NCBI GenBank assembly: GCA_000320545.1
Contig: ADNK01001328.1
Span: 1 to 64,000 of the forward strand
Source of the DNA: Bigelowiella natans CCMP2755
Lineage: Eukaryota > Cercozoa > Chlorarachniophyceae
Direction: 5' to 3'
DNA: 64,000 nt
In this document: positions 12,815 to 25,253 of the stretch, piece by piece
Layout: each line of letters begins with the position of its first letter
Numbering within the stretch: position 1 is the stretch's first letter
Translations under genes and position numbers: made by a program
The notes under the pieces: generated by a model
Database searches by the model: none
What the model saw: the letters and a program-made list of their open reading frames with translations, nothing else
Told to the model about the DNA's origin: nothing

Positions 12815-13979
12815 GATTAGTGATGACATCAATTGATTCAGTACACCTACCTTTGAGTCCCACATAGAAGCCATAGCACCGAACTTGCCGCCCTTTACCG
12901 CACACACACACACACACACACATACACACACTCTTATGAACACATTGATAAACACATATTATAGCGGTTTTCATCACCTTCTTGGCAAATGTATGCTGAT
13001 TGCTTGTTACTACATGCTGTACTACCATTTTCTTCCCAGATTTCTTGCCGCTCTTCTTTTTCTTTAGCCTGTCGCGCCTTTCTTTCTCTCTGTGCATATG
13101 TATGATTTATACGAATACCATATACTTTAATAATGCACGATGTGCTTATATCTATCATGCACGAGGAGATTCAAGTCTGATGCTGAATGATATTACTGTT
13201 GTTCTGCTTTCTTCACTTCTGCCGCCTAAAATCGGAGAAACACAGAGATGATGTACTACAGTACACATCGACAGCTACATGCACAGATATGAAGTATTAT
13301 CTTCACCTCTTCCGCTTTTCTCTTCTCTTCGGCTCGATTTCGTGCCTCCTGAGAAGATTGGTTGCAGAATAGCGATATGAATATGAGGATGATAATGTTA
13401 CAGGTGGTGAGATCATGTTGTCGTGTATCTATCACCTTCTCGGCCTTAAGACGTTTGGCTTCCTCCTCACGTCTCTTGATCTCATTCTCGAGACTATGTA
13501 CAGCAAAGATGTAGAATGACAGTTGGTGATGATGATGATGATTATGATGATGATGACACGATATCGATCAAATTCACAATACAACTACAGCTTACTACCG
13601 TATCTTCTCTTTCCTCTGCCTTTCTTGCTCCTCTAACACTGAGTAGTAGTAGTAGTGGTGGTGGTGGTAGTAGTAGTAGCAGTACATACTTAACAACTGT
13701 GCATCATCATCACCACCATCACCATCATTATCATACTACTAGTAGTACATTTCTGTTGTTTTCTCCGTTGTTCTGCTTCGAATCGCCTCTGCCGTTCCTT
13801 CTCTTCAGCTTCTCGCTCTGCTTCCGCCCGAGCCTTTGGTAACACACCGTCGTTAGCATAGCTATGTTGTTACGATCTATTGTTGTCTTTGTCTATGTAC
13901 GGGTCCCTTGTGAGACAGGGGAAAAGGTGCATTTTTTAAGGGAAAAATACATATGAAATCCCCAGCAAATGCTGCATGT

Positions 13980-14014
<35 letters not shown>

Positions 14015-15334
14015 TATGTCACCTTTCTCTCTGCAGCCTCTCGAGCCTCCTACTCACGAATAACATTTTTCCAACGATAGCAATAGTGAGGAGGAGGGAG
14101 AGGGGAGGAAGCCGCATAGAAGCCAATGGTGTGGTAATTGATGAAGGGTTACAATGCACGTTGTGGAATAGGTTTAATGTTGGTCTGAAACTGCTTCACA
14201 ATATTTGATATCTTCTTTCCTTCATGCCCTACTATCGTCTTCATCCTCCCCCCCATTATTATTATTCTCTAGTTTGCAAACCTTCTCCTTCCTGAGCCTC
14301 TCTTTCTCTCGGCGTTCTTCCTCTTTTATCCGCTGCTCCTCGAGCTTCCTGCGTTGTTCTTCCTCACGTCGCTGTCGCTCAAGTTCCTTTGACACACAAA
14401 ATATTGATCGTGTTAGAATCGTCATGGAGCAGCTTTATCAATGAAAGGCATGGATGAATAGAAGTGCATGATTAATAATATAGCCGTGTCAAAGCAACAG
14501 CTGCTGCAAGGCTCACTACCACATGCATACAACGATAATGATGATTATGATGATGATGATGATGATGATGATGATTGTGAAGAGGACAGGAAAGCAGGCA
14601 TGCCCTAGGCAGTAAACATGTTGTTGTCATCACATTTTCTCTACAGCTCGTAAGGTCTTGTTGGCCAAGAATGATAACGATATCACCCTCCAAGATCGAT
14701 CGTTATATGATATCATAAATGTTGTTGCAGTAGCAGTAGCAGATAACAGACACCTTCTCCTTTCGAAGGCGTTCTTCCTCTTGCCTCTTCTGAGCCTCCA
14801 CACGCAACCGCTCTACCCGCTCCTCCTCCTGTCGCAGTCTCTCTTTTTCTTGCATTATTGCCTTTGAAGGAGGAGCAGAAACAACGATCAAGAGACATCA
14901 TCCATCCATCGAGAAACTATTCACTATGATATCACGAATGAACGAATAAGCTGGGACTACTCTGCCCCCCCCCCCCCTCTCTCTCTCTCTCCGTGTGTCT
15001 GTCTTTAGTAGAATATAAGTAGTATCAGAGAAAGAAGTGATTGCCTGGATCCTTTGGCGTTCTTTCTCCTCTTCCTCCTCGATTCTCTTCCTCTCCTCTG
15101 CTTCACGAACTCGACGCTCCTCCTCTTCTCTGGCTTTCCTCTCGGCCTCAAGCCTTTGTTGAAGCAAGTGCTGTTGCCTCTCCCTTTCGCGTCTTGTCTT
15201 TTCCTCCTCCTCCTCTCTTTTCTTGCGGGCTGCCTCTCTTTCAGCCTCCTCACGTAGTCGCCTTTCCCGGAGAACACGCTCTTGTTCCTGTGGAACGACG
15301 TGCAGAAGACAGAATTCATTATCGTTGTTGTTGT

Positions 15335-15366
<32 letters not shown>

Positions 15367-16082
15367 GGGGTGATGATGATTGATGAGGGATGATGCATAA
15401 GTGCACACACACAGACACACGTGTGCATACATAAAGATGAGAAAGAGATAGCGGTGGTATTTTAGCAGTGAGTGACCGAGAGAACTAAAGACTCTATACT
15501 ACTACTACTACAACTATTATTATTATTATTAGTAGTAGTAGTAGTAGTAAATGCTCGAAGGGGTTACCCCCACCCACCAATTTCTCCGCAGCAAGTCTAC
15601 GCTGCCTCTGCATCATCCTCTGCTGTTCCGCAATATCAAGCTGCCTTTGCTCAAGAGCCTTGAGCTCTTCTTCCACGCGCCTTTTCTCCTAATATTCATG
15701 GATGATGACGGTGATGTATGCAACGATGATGATGATCAGATACATCTTGATGGTAGTAACGGTGAAAGACAATAAGATGTATTATCATGTAGCTGCTACT
15801 GGCACCTGTAAGGCTCTTTCTGCTGCCTGTTCCTGCTGCATGCGCGTACGTTCGAGTTGTGCAAGGATCTTAAGCTGATCAGCATCCATATTCATCGGTA
15901 CTGCAGAGTATTCCTCCTCCTCCTCCTCATCTTCTTCAACTGCAGCTGACTCCACAAGTCTAACCCCACTGCCATCTGGATTCATTTATTCGTTCATTCA
16001 GCGAAGTGAGAAGAAGAAGATGATGATGAAGTAGAAGAGAAATGTAGCGGCATCATGTATTGCACAGAATGCGCGCGCGCGC

Positions 16083-16118
<36 letters not shown>

Positions 16119-16866
16119 TCGATCGTTTCTGTGTGTTCTTGTGATTCACATGATATCCTCTCACTTTTTTCTTCTTCCTCCTCCTCCCTTGGCTTAGAGC
16201 ACTTTTGAAAGAAAGCTTCCGGTACCCATCCAGTACTGCCAACAACAACCTCAGAAGCAGTGCTGCTGCTGCTACTACTGCCCATAACCAGCACTGTAGC
16301 GAATCCCCATCCATCGGCTATATCTTCAAGAGTCACAATGGTGTTCTCACAAACACTCATCTCACCGTCTTCGCTGCCCCGAAAATCTTCCTGATATTTG
16401 TCAAGAGTAGGGGAGGGTGGGCGGCGTGAATGAATATAGGAACTGCATTGGCTACTACTACATACACAGCATGCACGTATTACTATCGTTATTACCACAC
16501 ATTTGTAGTAATTGCCCTCCTCCTGTGTCGGAGCGGAAACAAGAGAAGAGGCCGTTGCTGGCTGCTTATTTTCTCTGCTGCTATCATCTTTTTTCTCTTC
16601 TTCATGCTCTATCATGTCAATATTAGTAGCCTTCTTTGTGGAAGGAGGAGGAGGAGGAGAGTTGATGTTTCGCAGCTTTGGCAGCTTCCCCCCCTCCTCC
16701 GTGACGTCAGAGGGGGGTGGGGATGCTGGTGATGATGAGGGGAACGATGGCGGGGTTTTGACAGTCTCACGCGCAATCTTGTAAGATATCTGATTCTTCG
16801 AGAAACTACGCAGTCCCATGGCGCTCGGAACTTTGCCGTCTAGGAATTATGTTTTGATGACAAAAA

Positions 16867-16902
<36 letters not shown>

Positions 16903-17150
16903 TGAATCTTAAAACAAGAACCAAGACTGATCTTCTTCCAAAATAGCATTAAATATTCAGCAGACCAATAGCCCCTCGCGTGTCCTCCTACTCTAACTAC
17001 TACTACTACTAACAACAACTACGAAGACGACGGGGACTGTGCCTCTGCCCTCGAAGAAGATATGCCGTATTAGTAGTAGTAGTAGACGCCAATGGGTTCT
17101 TATTATTCTCTCTGTCTTTTTTATTCCTACAAATCAGCAAATGAGAGATG

Positions 17151-17206
<56 letters not shown>

Positions 17207-17266
17207 ACTCCTCCTCCCCCCCCTCCTCTCTCTTCTTCTCTCTCTTCCATGTGCTTGTGTGTTTGT

Positions 17267-17314
<48 letters not shown>

Positions 17315-18427
17315 ATGCATCAATCATTTGCTGCTTCATAGGAATAAAAAAGACAGAGAGAATAATAAGAACCCATTGGCGTCCATAGGATCCGATGGTG
17401 CTGCGATCTTCTTCGAGGGCAGAGGCACAGTCCCCGTCGTCTTCGTAGTTGTCGTGGTGACCTTAACCGTGAGAGTAGGAGGACACGCGAGGGGAAAATG
17501 CTAAATGATGAGTGCGGAAGCTACAAACGAGGTCGCTTAGCATGTGTGTTTGTGTGTGTGTGTGCGCGCGCGCGCGCCAGTGTGATGTATACAGCCTTAC
17601 ATGATCTTGCTACTCACCAAGCAACATTTTTATTCACATGATAAGTTAAACTAGTACTTCTTTACTTCTATTGTTAATTTGGTGAGTGATCCCTATCTTT
17701 TTTTTCCTTCTTTTTCTTCTTCTTCTTCTTCTTCTTCTTCTTCTTCTTCTTCTCCTCCTCCTCTACATTGGGCATTCGCATATCCCTTCCCCCTTAGCCT
17801 TCCCCATAAATAAATTCGTGTTTCTTGTTGTCCGTACCTTCTGAGAGTGCTGCTGCTGCTGCTGTTTAGTCGATGCAGCTGCGGCTGCTGCCATTGATTT
17901 TTGCCAGATGGAACGACCTTTTCCCTGTTATTATCAATCGTTCATTGACACAATTATAGTTTTCAGGAAGCAGACAGTATGCGACAATAGAAATCACACG
18001 TACACTGCTGCTGCTGCTGCTACTGTTTATGTAGTAGATTATGAGCTTGTTGCAGCAGCTACCACTACTGCTAGTACTACTCTATGTGATGATGATGATG
18101 ATCACAATTGCACCTTCATGTTGGTTATCTTCTGCGGTTTTCCCGATGACTTTGCTGAGGAAGCCGTTGTACTCTTGAACCTAGGAAAGGAGGAGGGTTT
18201 GGCTTTCAAATTGCTGATCATGCCGCAACTTACTAATTAATTACGGTTTGTGAAGCTTCTGGGCTCGTCGGAAGGCACCATTTGCACTGTTTTTCTTTCT
18301 TGTTGGAGGGGGAACGATAGCACCGCCTCTCGCCTAAACACATGCATGTTAGTAAGATTTGCTGCTGCTGCTGCTGCTTCTTCGTGTGTGCATGTGTAAT
18401 GTAACGTTGGTCCAAGAGAACGAGAGG

Positions 18428-18464
<37 letters not shown>

Positions 18465-19319
18465 CGGTTATTACTGTTATTATTATTAATATTATTAATA
18501 TTATTATCATTGCAGCAGCAATTAAACGCAACAGTCTGTCCAATGGTAGCAAAGTCATTCATCTTATAGTTGTATTTGTGCTGTTATATTTTCACCGTGT
18601 GATGTTGCTGCTGGTGCTGCTGCATTTTCTTCTTGGTTGGCTTCCATGTGTTTGCCTTACCCCCCCCACCCTGTCAAGATAATGCAAAAGCACAGATACA
18701 TTCATTAAAATCTACTCGATTAAGAAACATGAAAATTTATTGAAAGATCTCGAGTTGATAATATCACTGTGCCAACCTCTTCACTACCTTGACGAATAGC
18801 TGCTCGTGCATGTTGAATATCATTAACACGATGTTAATGATCAATTTCGTGCCTTCTACTGTACCAACGTCCGGACCGCCTCCAGAATTTTTGCTATTAT
18901 CATCAAAGATACGCATGGAGATAATTACGTGGAGACGACGGTGAGTTTAGTAAGTTTGAGATGTGCTTGATGACTAACGTGAGTTTTCGATGAATAAAAC
19001 AAGAAAAAGGCGCTCATGATAATAATAGCTATTGGGTGATAATCACAATGAATAACTATAATCAAAACAATAATTAATGCAAAAAGCAGGAGGAGTGTCG
19101 TTTGTGATACTACTCGATTTCCGATCGAGTTGATTCTGATTCTTACTCGATTATTATTATCATCATTATTAGTATTATCATCATCCCTCCTACTCCATCA
19201 TCAAGTTATATATAGTACCGTGGTCTTAGGATCGAGGGGCCAAATACCACTGCGAGGTCACCGATGCTATGATAGGAAGTAAAGGAGAGGAGAAGATGAT
19301 GGTGAAGAAGAAGGTAACA

Positions 19320-19355
<36 letters not shown>

Positions 19356-20948
19356 TCGGTAGGAAGAAAGCCTATTTATCTAAGACAGGCGTTCATACTT
19401 GGACAAATGCTCTAATAAATCGAATTATAGTGCGTGTTTTGTTCCTTTCTTTCCATCGGTAGTAGCTATTCAGCTTGTGACGTCTATTACATCCGAGGAG
19501 AACTGCTCTAAATCTTCATGTTTTTGTTCTTCCATCGAATAACCACCTATCGTCGAGGCTCATGCACAGCTTGGCAATGGAGTGGAGATTCGCATATCTG
19601 TAGTAGTCACAACATATACACTGAATAATAGGTCATCACAACTTTCCTTGCCTGTCATGTCATAGATGGATTCTACGTTGGTTTTTCTTACACACATATG
19701 CATAAATATCCAGTTACAGCACCACCTTGGTTTCGGCAGCTCGGAGAGCGCTTTTGATAGACTGACAAAGAAGCGAATACTAAGATGCGCAAGTACGTTG
19801 TGCACATCCAATGTTGTGTGTCGGGGGGGGAGGGGGGGGTAAGAGAGAGATACGATAGAAGAGCAGCTGTGTTCGGAACTAGCGCAATCTTTCATAATAA
19901 TGATATTATCATATTCTTGGTGCTACTATGTTGATTTTACTAGTATGTACAACCGTTTTGCCTTGACAGAATCTGGAAGGCCACGGGCCTCCTCTGCAAT
20001 CTCAATGTACCGATCGTACTGAGAATGCTGAATAATAGGCTCTGGCATGTCTATAGAATGAAGTCAATGAAAATTGACATTAGGACACTGCTGCTGTCGC
20101 GCCGCCAAAACCATATCACCGACGAATAGCACCGATAAACCGATATTTTGTCCTTGTAACGACCGTACATATTTCTTATCGATTTTGCAGATCTACACAA
20201 TTTACCCTGAAAATAGCCCTTAAGGGCCGCAGCAACTGTGTATGGATCGGCCTGAGGCATCAATCTGGATATTATCATATAACACCACCAGTCCTCAAAC
20301 AAATTCATTTGTCACGTATATGTATATGAATTCGTAGCTGGTTGGAACTCAGCAGCTATAGAACGATTAGAATTTGCAGTTTCAGGATCTCACCACCCCA
20401 ACATACAGGCCATGAAGAAGAGCGAGGAATTGTCACGACCTATTAAGAACGGCTTTTTCGTCAGATTTGATCGCTTCGACAAGTTTCGAGTAAACGATCG
20501 CATCGTTGTTCTTTGAGTACTCAACCTAAAGTAGTTGTCACCTCAAAGTTGGGCATACGAGTCTTATGCATTAATCATTATCTTCATCGTTTTCTTATTT
20601 TACCGAGGACTCAATCGAAGTGAACAGTTCCTCTTCTTCAAGAAGATTTTCAGTGATGAAGTGGACAACCTAAACGATACGCCCACTCATCGCATCTCTT
20701 CAAAATGATCCATGTAGACTTTCCGTGATTTTTACCCTATGGATGCCTTGCAAATCCACCCGAAATGCTGAATGATCATTACCCCACTAACCATTGCAAA
20801 GAAAAGCAAGTTAAGGTCCCCATCGCTAACATTGTGTTCGTAGAGAAACCTGCTTCTTTCCAGCCTGCCACAGCGCCATAAGCGCCTGCCTCTCTGCGTC
20901 TCCCATTGTCTTCATGGAGGAAAACATAAAACCATGACTTGCCATCAT
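10534..20948 (-). CDS. RhoGAP-SH3-coiled-coil-Costars protein (actin/Rho regulator)
   Basis: Predicted cytoskeletal regulator. Reading from the N-terminus: RhoGAP exons at about 20948-19960 (FRVDLQGIHR; VVHFITENLLEEEELF; NDAIVYSKLVEAIKSDEKAV; DPYTVAAALKGYFQ; MPEPIIQHSQYDRYIEIAEE). The usual GIFR arginine-finger position reads LFTS, so GAP catalysis is doubtful. Low-complexity Ser/Thr/Lys exons lie at 19.8-17.4 kb. An SH3 domain lies at about 16420-16190 (DGWGFATVLV, STGWVPEAFF). Long Glu/Arg coiled-coil exons run at 15.9-13.0 kb. A Costars domain, the fold of ABRA and ABRACL, closes the protein at about 11340-10534 (LLGVIRRIGAKAASSQGG; FGTLFVAYQDISDTLVGILK; RARKYKVVAFEGDMLWQG; DNVIISL). Several in-frame ATGs lie at 20948-20906. 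Single-gene status is inferred from strand, continuity and phase, and could instead be two genes. Confidence 0.65.
11764..11879. repeat. Tandem duplication of about 58 bp
   Basis: Two adjacent copies share the core TGGAGAAAACTCATA followed by ACAAATAAATAA. They lie in a probable intron of the RhoGAP-Costars gene. Confidence 0.85.
11936..11964. repeat. Poly-C tract
   Basis: Nearly uninterrupted C run on the + strand with one A. Similar G/C homopolymers occur at 12404-12422, 14966-14978, 38706-38724 and 57020-57034. Confidence 0.9.
16084..16116. repeat. (GT)n microsatellite
   Basis: Perfect GT run preceded by a short CG run (about 16071-16081), in an intron of the RhoGAP-Costars gene. Confidence 0.9.
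16972..17494. repeat. Inverted duplication of an exon with a CA/GT core
   Basis: The left arm (from 16972) and the right arm (ending 17494) are reverse complements over long blocks: 16972-16994 with 17472-17494, about 17016-17060 with 17407-17450, and about 17085-17130 with 17339-17383. The inner ends carry (CA)n at about 17153-17204 and (GT)n at about 17260-17313, which also pair. On the minus strand the right arm reads as a Thr/Lys-rich coding exon of the surrounding gene (TTKTTGTVPLPSKKI). The left arm is an inverted copy of it, interrupted by a TAG repeat. It sits upstream of the SH3 exons. Confidence 0.9.
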
Positions 20949-21756
20949 TTTCTGAATACAGGTTCAGACACAAGGGTAGCATAGAAGCATCGCTCAACAT
21001 AGTGCTCACATGAGTAGGCTTTCTTTCTGAGTATGCCGTTGTGTTGCCCAGATCTCTTTTCAGATCATCAGGTCCGGATCGTCCTATTCTTCTTGATTTA
21101 ATATTATTTTTCTCTCTTAATATTACTCCAGCAGATCCCAAGGATTACCTGATTGCAGGTCAATTTTACATTAATTATCAATAATCTAAGATCGCATGAA
21201 ATATTTCTCACTTCCCAAGCTCCGAAGTCCTAAGCATATTCTCATCCTCATTTTATTTTCATCGAGACACGATGTGGAATCTCGAGATTCTCTTGAGCTT
21301 CGTCTTCGTGGAAGTTGGGCTTTGAAGGATGGTAGCAGTCAAGCGACATCCACTTATTCCCCTGTCAATCGATACAGCCTAAAAAATTAGGTGAGACAAT
21401 GAAATAATTGTTACGACATCGAAAATTCTGTTTGATTTTCCCAGACGCCAGACCTGGTACAATAAGCCTAGTGTCATTGCACTTGGTGGATCAGATACCG
21501 ATGTAAATTGCTGAGCCCGATATGATCTACTCTGTTGATATGAAATGTCATGGCTTTTTGCGTTTTCACCCCGTTTTGCTAACGAGCTTTGAATCTGAAC
21601 GTTATTTCGAATCCAGAATCCTTGACACGTCGAAGCTCCTAGTCACCGAACAGAGAACAAGAGCATCTGAGAACAATAGCTCAAAGGATCCCACGGGTTC
21701 GGCATACACCGAATCTGACTACCGACTCTTGGACTACACAAATCCTTGTCGGGAAG
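20949..21756. other. Divergent intergenic region
   Basis: Lies between the start of the RhoGAP-Costars gene (-) and the Cys-rich protein gene (+). It contains no microsatellite and none of the CTAG/GCATGC texture of the convergent gaps. An open frame at 21522-21803 overlaps the start of the next gene in another frame and could be a 5' exon joined by a short intron. I do not assign it. Confidence 0.5.
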
Positions 21757-22497
21757 ATGGGTTGCTCGTCGTTTTCGATGGAGAAGCTCAAGAAAGACCT
21801 TGAGATCAGACAAGCGAAGCGCCAAAGGGGTACCCTCCCTGAAATCGGTTCCATCGTTTATTTCAAAACAAAGAGGCTTATAGGAAGAGTGGTGAGCGTA
21901 AATTATGGTAAGGTAGAGATTTTCTTACGACAGATTGGATCAGGAGAACTCCACAGAATAGAATATAAGAAGGAATGGAAAAGGATAACCGATGTTCCAG
22001 AATTAGCTAAGTTTTCTCCAAATTTTGCAGTTACGGCCCCTTATCGGGGCTCAATGGTGAATGGATACATAGTACACCATGAGGACTCAAAGCTAGTAGT
22101 ACGTTTCAAGCCAGACCCTGCTCATAGTGTCGATAAGACCAATTGGATGCTCGGCAGCACACACAAATATGACGCCGCAGCTCTGAGCATTGGGCACTCA
22201 GGGGAGGATCGACCAAGAAATAGAAATAAAATAGAAATTAAACAAGATGAAAGACAGATGAAATCTTGCGGCCATGCTTTCATCTATTGCAGCAGCTGCG
22301 GGAATGGAATCTGGAATGACCCCTGCACGTGTTATATTACGCGTAAGCGAAAAAGCTGGCACTGCCAGCAGTGTGGAACGAAATCACCCCGTAGAGACGA
22401 TATATGTTGTGGTTCGAGCCCCCTGTATAAACAAACACAAAGCAATGGATATCCCTCAGTATTGTTTCAACAGAACGGATGCAAAGAGCTTATTTAG
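21757..22497 (+). CDS. Hypothetical Cys-rich protein with acylation-type N-terminus
   Basis: Intronless frame of 246 residues; I do not recognise the family. The start at 21757 gives MGCSSFSM, which fits N-myristoylation at Gly2 with Cys3 as a possible palmitoylation site. Residues 30-75 (GSIVYFKTKRLIGRVVSVNY and following) look like a small beta-barrel. Residues about 169-230 have paired cysteines (CGHAFIYCSSCGNG, DPCTCY, WHCQQCG, ICCG) that suggest one or two zinc-binding ribbons. A frame at 21522-21803 overlaps the start; if the two are spliced together the acylation motif would be internal. It is convergent with the C2H2 gene at 23966. Confidence 0.55.
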   Translation: MGCSSFSMEKLKKDLEIRQAKRQRGTLPEIGSIVYFKTKRLIGRVVSVNYGKVEIFLRQIGSGELHRIEYKKEWKRITDVPELAKFSPNFAVTAPYRGSMVNGYIVHHEDSKLVVRFKPDPAHSVDKTNWMLGSTHKYDAAALSIGHSGEDRPRNRNKIEIKQDERQMKSCGHAFIYCSSCGNGIWNDPCTCYITRKRKSWHCQQCGTKSPRRDDICCGSSPLYKQTQSNGYPSVLFQQNGCKELI

Positions 22498-23965
22498 CAT
22501 TCTGGAAAACCGTAATTTAAACAAGGAGTGCTATGCAATGCTAGAATGGTTCTCCCTACTTCCTACTATATATATATATATATTATGTGGTTCTCTCATT
22601 ATATGTTTGACATAGTGGATTAGTGGACATGAACATCCATGTCTCCATCATGCCGCACACGTGTGCATGCATGGCACAGCGCATGCATATAACGCACATG
22701 CACGCACATGCAGCATCGATGGACATCACAAGATGGCGTTAATTGAAAATAGTCTCATGCGCGCGGTCGCTCGTACATGCGACACATGCCAATGACACAT
22801 GGTGGCTACGTACGCACCCGTACAGCGCATTATAGACATGTCGTAATACGAGATATATAATATATATCTTATTACTGCGGATACTTCTTATAGACATGTA
22901 ATACGATATATATAATATCTATATATCTTATTACTGTGTCTATTATGCGCATATATTTGCAAGCGCGTATCGGAATCTCGCTTTGAGGCATTCATGGCGC
23001 TAGCATGCAGCTCCAGGTACAAATTTCACTCTCACTAATCGAACAGGCGTCTAGTCGTCGATCAGACCTATCGATTCGCTTTTGCGCAAGCGCTGCAGCT
23101 GAAAAGTTCACTCGGTAAACAATCAGGTTTACCTTTTGCTGAAAAATTAGAGTAATCGAGCACATCGTAACAAAATTGAATTGCTGCAATGTAATAATGA
23201 ACTAGGATGATAACAGATACGAATAAGTTTAATAATTTTTATAACTCTTTCATGGTCAATTTCGCTGTACTTTTCCTGAATTGGGTCTTAGTTTCTTAAG
23301 TCCCCGGTTCAGATTGTGCATACGAAAAAATCGGCATTGTACCGATGTTCAGACCAATAATAATTTTCTGTTCTTGCGACCAATAAAACAGAAAGTCTAC
23401 ATGGTTATAGTTCAAGTATTTTTTAATATGTACATTCTTTGACTCATGAACAGAAACTATAGATATCATAAAATGTTAACGCTAATTCGACATAATTTCT
23501 ATATTGTGTTGACGTAATTTAGTTCTAAGATAGGAGCATAATTAGATTATTAAAATGCGTATCCCGAACTGAAATAATACCCATATTCTCTGCTATTATA
23601 TTCTCTGCTATTATGGTAAGAAACACTGAAAGGTTGATCCCAAAAGCTCATTATTGCCTTCATACCGCCTATCGGAAACCAAACCATTCCCAATGCTTCC
23701 CATGAACTTTCACAAGCTGTACCTTCGGTTACCCGCCCTTCATTTTAGGTCATAAGGAAGGTGGCTTGAAACCGGGGCAAACTACTTTCTTAGGTGAAAA
23801 TCTACCATTTCTATCACTTAAATTTGCTTGTATTTTATAACACGATTCACTCTTAAAAGTTAAATACATACATCTTTATACAAGAAATACGACTGTACTG
23901 ACTAAACTACTGACGACGGAAAGAATAATATTTCTAATCTTAAGGAATATGTTTTATCCCAGCGT
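22498..23965. other. Convergent intergenic region with GCATGC-rich island
   Basis: At about 22620-23020 there is a stretch dense in TGCA, GCATGC and ACATG words. It contains AT-rich hairpin elements at 22832-22943. The rest, to 23965, is AT-rich and holds no frame that I can support. Confidence 0.7.
22890..22943. repeat. Short hairpin element with terminal inverted repeats (copy 1)
   Basis: Ends ATAGACATGTAATACGATAT and, on the other strand, ATAGACACAGTAATAAGATAT form imperfect terminal inverted repeats around an AT core. A related partial copy starts at 22832. A further copy is at 33183-33253. This is consistent with a tiny MITE or a structural element. Confidence 0.65.
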
Positions 23966-24203
23966 CTAGCGACGGTGTACTTTCATGTGGCGAGTCATGT
24001 TGCTCTTCTGGGAGAATGGCCTTTTACAAACTTTGCAGGTGAATGGTTTTTCTCCAGTGTGACTTCGGATGTGAGCCGTTAAGTTTGACCTTTGGTCAAA
24101 TCTCTTCGGGCAAAACTCGCACCGAAACCTAGAAAAGATTCTTGTGAGATTATGTGAGACAGAATATTTTACATTTTCAGATTTTACATATAAGTCTTAT
24201 ACT

Positions 24204-24272
<69 letters not shown>

Positions 24273-25253
24273 CATAACAATACTTTCAGTATACCTTTTA
24301 AGGCGCTTTCCTCCCTTTGAGTTGACATAGTCCGCATCCGTGTCTAATTTTGCAGGAAGCAGTTGAGGCAGAGCGGCTGCCGTCACTTGGCCACTCACGT
24401 TGTTGATAATTGCACCGGACGATAGGAGCTTCACATTAGAGTTTCCAGTCACTGGGTCCCGATCAGTTGCCTGCGCAGGTCGAGCTCTTTTTGCAGGAGG
24501 AAATCGGAGAGATGAGGCTGCTGCTACAAAGCTTTGTCCCTTCGATGGGGCAGTCGCTGGTGAAGGTTGTGTTATCTTAGCTTTGTACAAACCAGCGCTA
24601 GGATTTTGAGAAGCAAGAAGGGGACAAGTCGTGATTGGGGTATGTACTTCAGTTTCTCTAATATTATCTAATGATTTTCTCTTCAAAGAAGAGCTGGTCT
24701 TTTCAATGCTAAGAATGGTCTCTACTTTCGGTTTCACTTCTTTTGTTTCTGGTGTAGGGAGAAGCGTCTGAGTTGCGGGAAGTAACGGTCCACGCACCAC
24801 TGGATTTACAAGAGCCTTGATCAAGCTGGTATCAGATTCTGAATTCGAGTTGCAAGAAGAAGCCATTGCAGCAGACAGTCCAACCTTTGAATCTCGGTAA
24901 ATGGAGTTTGGCCGAAGTAGGCATGAACGGCACGACCAACTGTGATCCACCTCACTGTGAATGTCAAAGCAAGCAAGACTGGAGCAGAAGGACTCGAGGC
25001 ATTGTATACACCTTACTAAACATTGGTCGGTAGTGTGGATAGGGCAGATGGGATACAAGTCACGCGAAATCTGCCTCACGGTCTCGTCTGAAACGAACGC
25101 TAGAGGATTAAACTTCGCATCTAATGAATCATCTGAGGGTTCAGACTCAGATTCTGGCTCAGAGAGAGAGGATATGAGCTTACATACTTCTTCGTTAGCA
25201 ATAGGCACAGGAGCTTTCATCCCAGGGAGTTTAGGTTGAGAAGATAACATCAT
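23966..25253 (-). CDS. B-box-like and C2H2 zinc-finger protein
   Basis: Two exons, 24295-25253 and 23966-24128, join in phase to 373 residues. The N-terminal third has a Cys/His cluster ([20 protein letters not shown], then [17 protein letters not shown]) with B-box-like spacing. The middle is Ser/Pro-rich and probably disordered. The C-terminus has two classical C2H2 fingers ([21 protein letters not shown], linker TGEKPF, then [21 protein letters not shown]) ending HRR-stop. The TGEKP linker is the usual signature of DNA-binding arrays. Probable nuclear regulator; the target is unknown. The intron carries AT and GT/CA runs, and its donor lies inside the first finger's approach sequence. Confidence 0.85.

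Noticed and set aside
12369-13097. 242-codon minus-strand frame with Val-Cys and Ile runs
   Set aside because: Built from CA/GT and ATC microsatellites; the real exons there (RQAKEKEERQEIWEEN, GGKFGAMASMWDSK) are short segments in other frames or parts of it.
17148-17504. Frames with His-Thr and Val-Cys repeats near 17.2 kb
   Set aside because: Direct translation of the CA/GT core of the inverted duplication; no conserved residues.
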